A DNA stretch of 64,000 nt, from the NCBI GenBank assembly GCA_964035015.1, contig CAXIUP010000106.1, positions 270,919 to 334,918 of the forward strand. The letters run 5' to 3'. The notes below the pieces were generated by a model. That model searched no databases. It saw only the letters and a program-made list of their open reading frames with translations, and was not told where the DNA came from. The stretch comes from Corallium rubrum (taxonomy: Eukaryota > Cnidaria > Anthozoa > Scleralcyonacea > Coralliidae). The translations under genes were made by a program, and so were the position numbers. Of the stretch, positions 63,701 through 64,000 are shown piece by piece (the stretch's first letter is position 1; each line of letters begins with the position of its first letter).

Positions 63701-64000
63701 ATGTGGACCGACGATATTGGCGACATATTCGAGGGGGCGCCTTGGCCTGGTGAATGTGAATCGAGAAGACGAGCTCGAACCGAACGTAAAGACGAAACGG
63801 TATGTGAAACGATTATAAATAACCCTTTTTCTATCGATAACGAATGTTTTGGTCAATTGGGTGATGTTGACGTTATCCTAAGAGATGAAAACCCCTACCT
63901 AGGGTCGGAGATGGGCAAACAGCATTTTTCCAACGATAAGCCCCGTCTTAGTTTTGTTGACAATCGGGTAATACGCGAGTCAAGTGAGTTAGATGGCGCG
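63701..64000 (+). CDS. Gag-like start of the LTR retrotransposon (runs off the window)
   Basis: An ATG 67 bases after the LTR end opens a frame with no stop to the window edge (100 codons). The peptide is acidic with an Arg cluster (CESRRRARTERK). Position after the LTR and primer-binding site makes it the expected gag or gag-pol start. No domain is identifiable yet. Superfamily (Gypsy most likely) is a guess. Confidence 0.65.
   Translation, partial: MWTDDIGDIFEGAPWPGECESRRRARTERKDETVCETIINNPFSIDNECFGQLGDVDVILRDENPYLGSEMGKQHFSNDKPRLSFVDNRVIRESSELDGA

Overview
The window is eukaryotic DNA, and almost every recognisable feature is a mobile element or a relic of one. The flanks are AT-rich and gene-poor. 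There are spliceosomal introns, a tRNA-derived SINE, LINEs, Penelope-like elements (PLEs), THAP-bearing DNA transposons with TTAA target duplications, an LTR retrotransposon, and two integrated virus-like elements of the Polinton/Maverick and adintovirus type. This mix suggests an invertebrate animal, and I would guess a cnidarian. That is an inference from element content, because no host housekeeping gene is recognisable.

Layout. 1-1115: no gene. 1120-8938: a Kolobok-like transposon with ~490-bp inverted repeats and TTAA duplications; its THAP transposase gene is broken by a LINE (to 8168). 9280-12756: a nearly perfect 3.5-kb palindrome with a 6-bp target duplication, whose arms come from one end of a Polinton. 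14540-18760: a CCTATAGG satellite and an ACACACCTT repeat field, the latter split by two head-to-head PLEs. 19866-20372: a (TA)n hairpin.

Core of the window, 20590-53790: a LINE used as a landing pad three times. Element P1 (20994-48408, a Polinton) sits in its reverse-transcriptase ORF with the duplication CACTGA. Element P2 (34231-45865, adintovirus-like) sits inside the P1 DNA polymerase gene with the duplication ACTACA. A 2.5-kb insertion (49233-51759) and a second Kolobok relic (51791-53657) sit further downstream in the same LINE. At each insertion the interrupted reading frame rejoins exactly when the element and one duplication copy are removed.

P1 has two divergent gene blocks. The minus block holds a TIR-spanning protein, packaging ATPase, probable double-jelly-roll capsid protein, membrane protein, penton-like protein and a chromodomain integrase. 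The plus block holds several small unknown proteins, a PD-(D/E)XK-type nuclease and the protein-primed DNA polymerase, with a deoxynucleoside kinase on the opposite strand. P2 carries penton, core-like, major capsid and adenain-like protease genes on plus, and ATPase, small structural genes and an intron-containing polymerase on minus, with a tRNA-like gene between the blocks. Together these genes would replicate a linear DNA from protein-primed ends, package it in an icosahedral particle and integrate it. Nearly all are now broken by stops or frameshifts.

53790-64000: an unrecognised broken multi-exon gene (55.2-58.0 kb), several hairpin MITE-like repeats, a SINE, two minus-strand hypothetical ORFs, and the 5' LTR plus gag start of an LTR retrotransposon that runs off the window.
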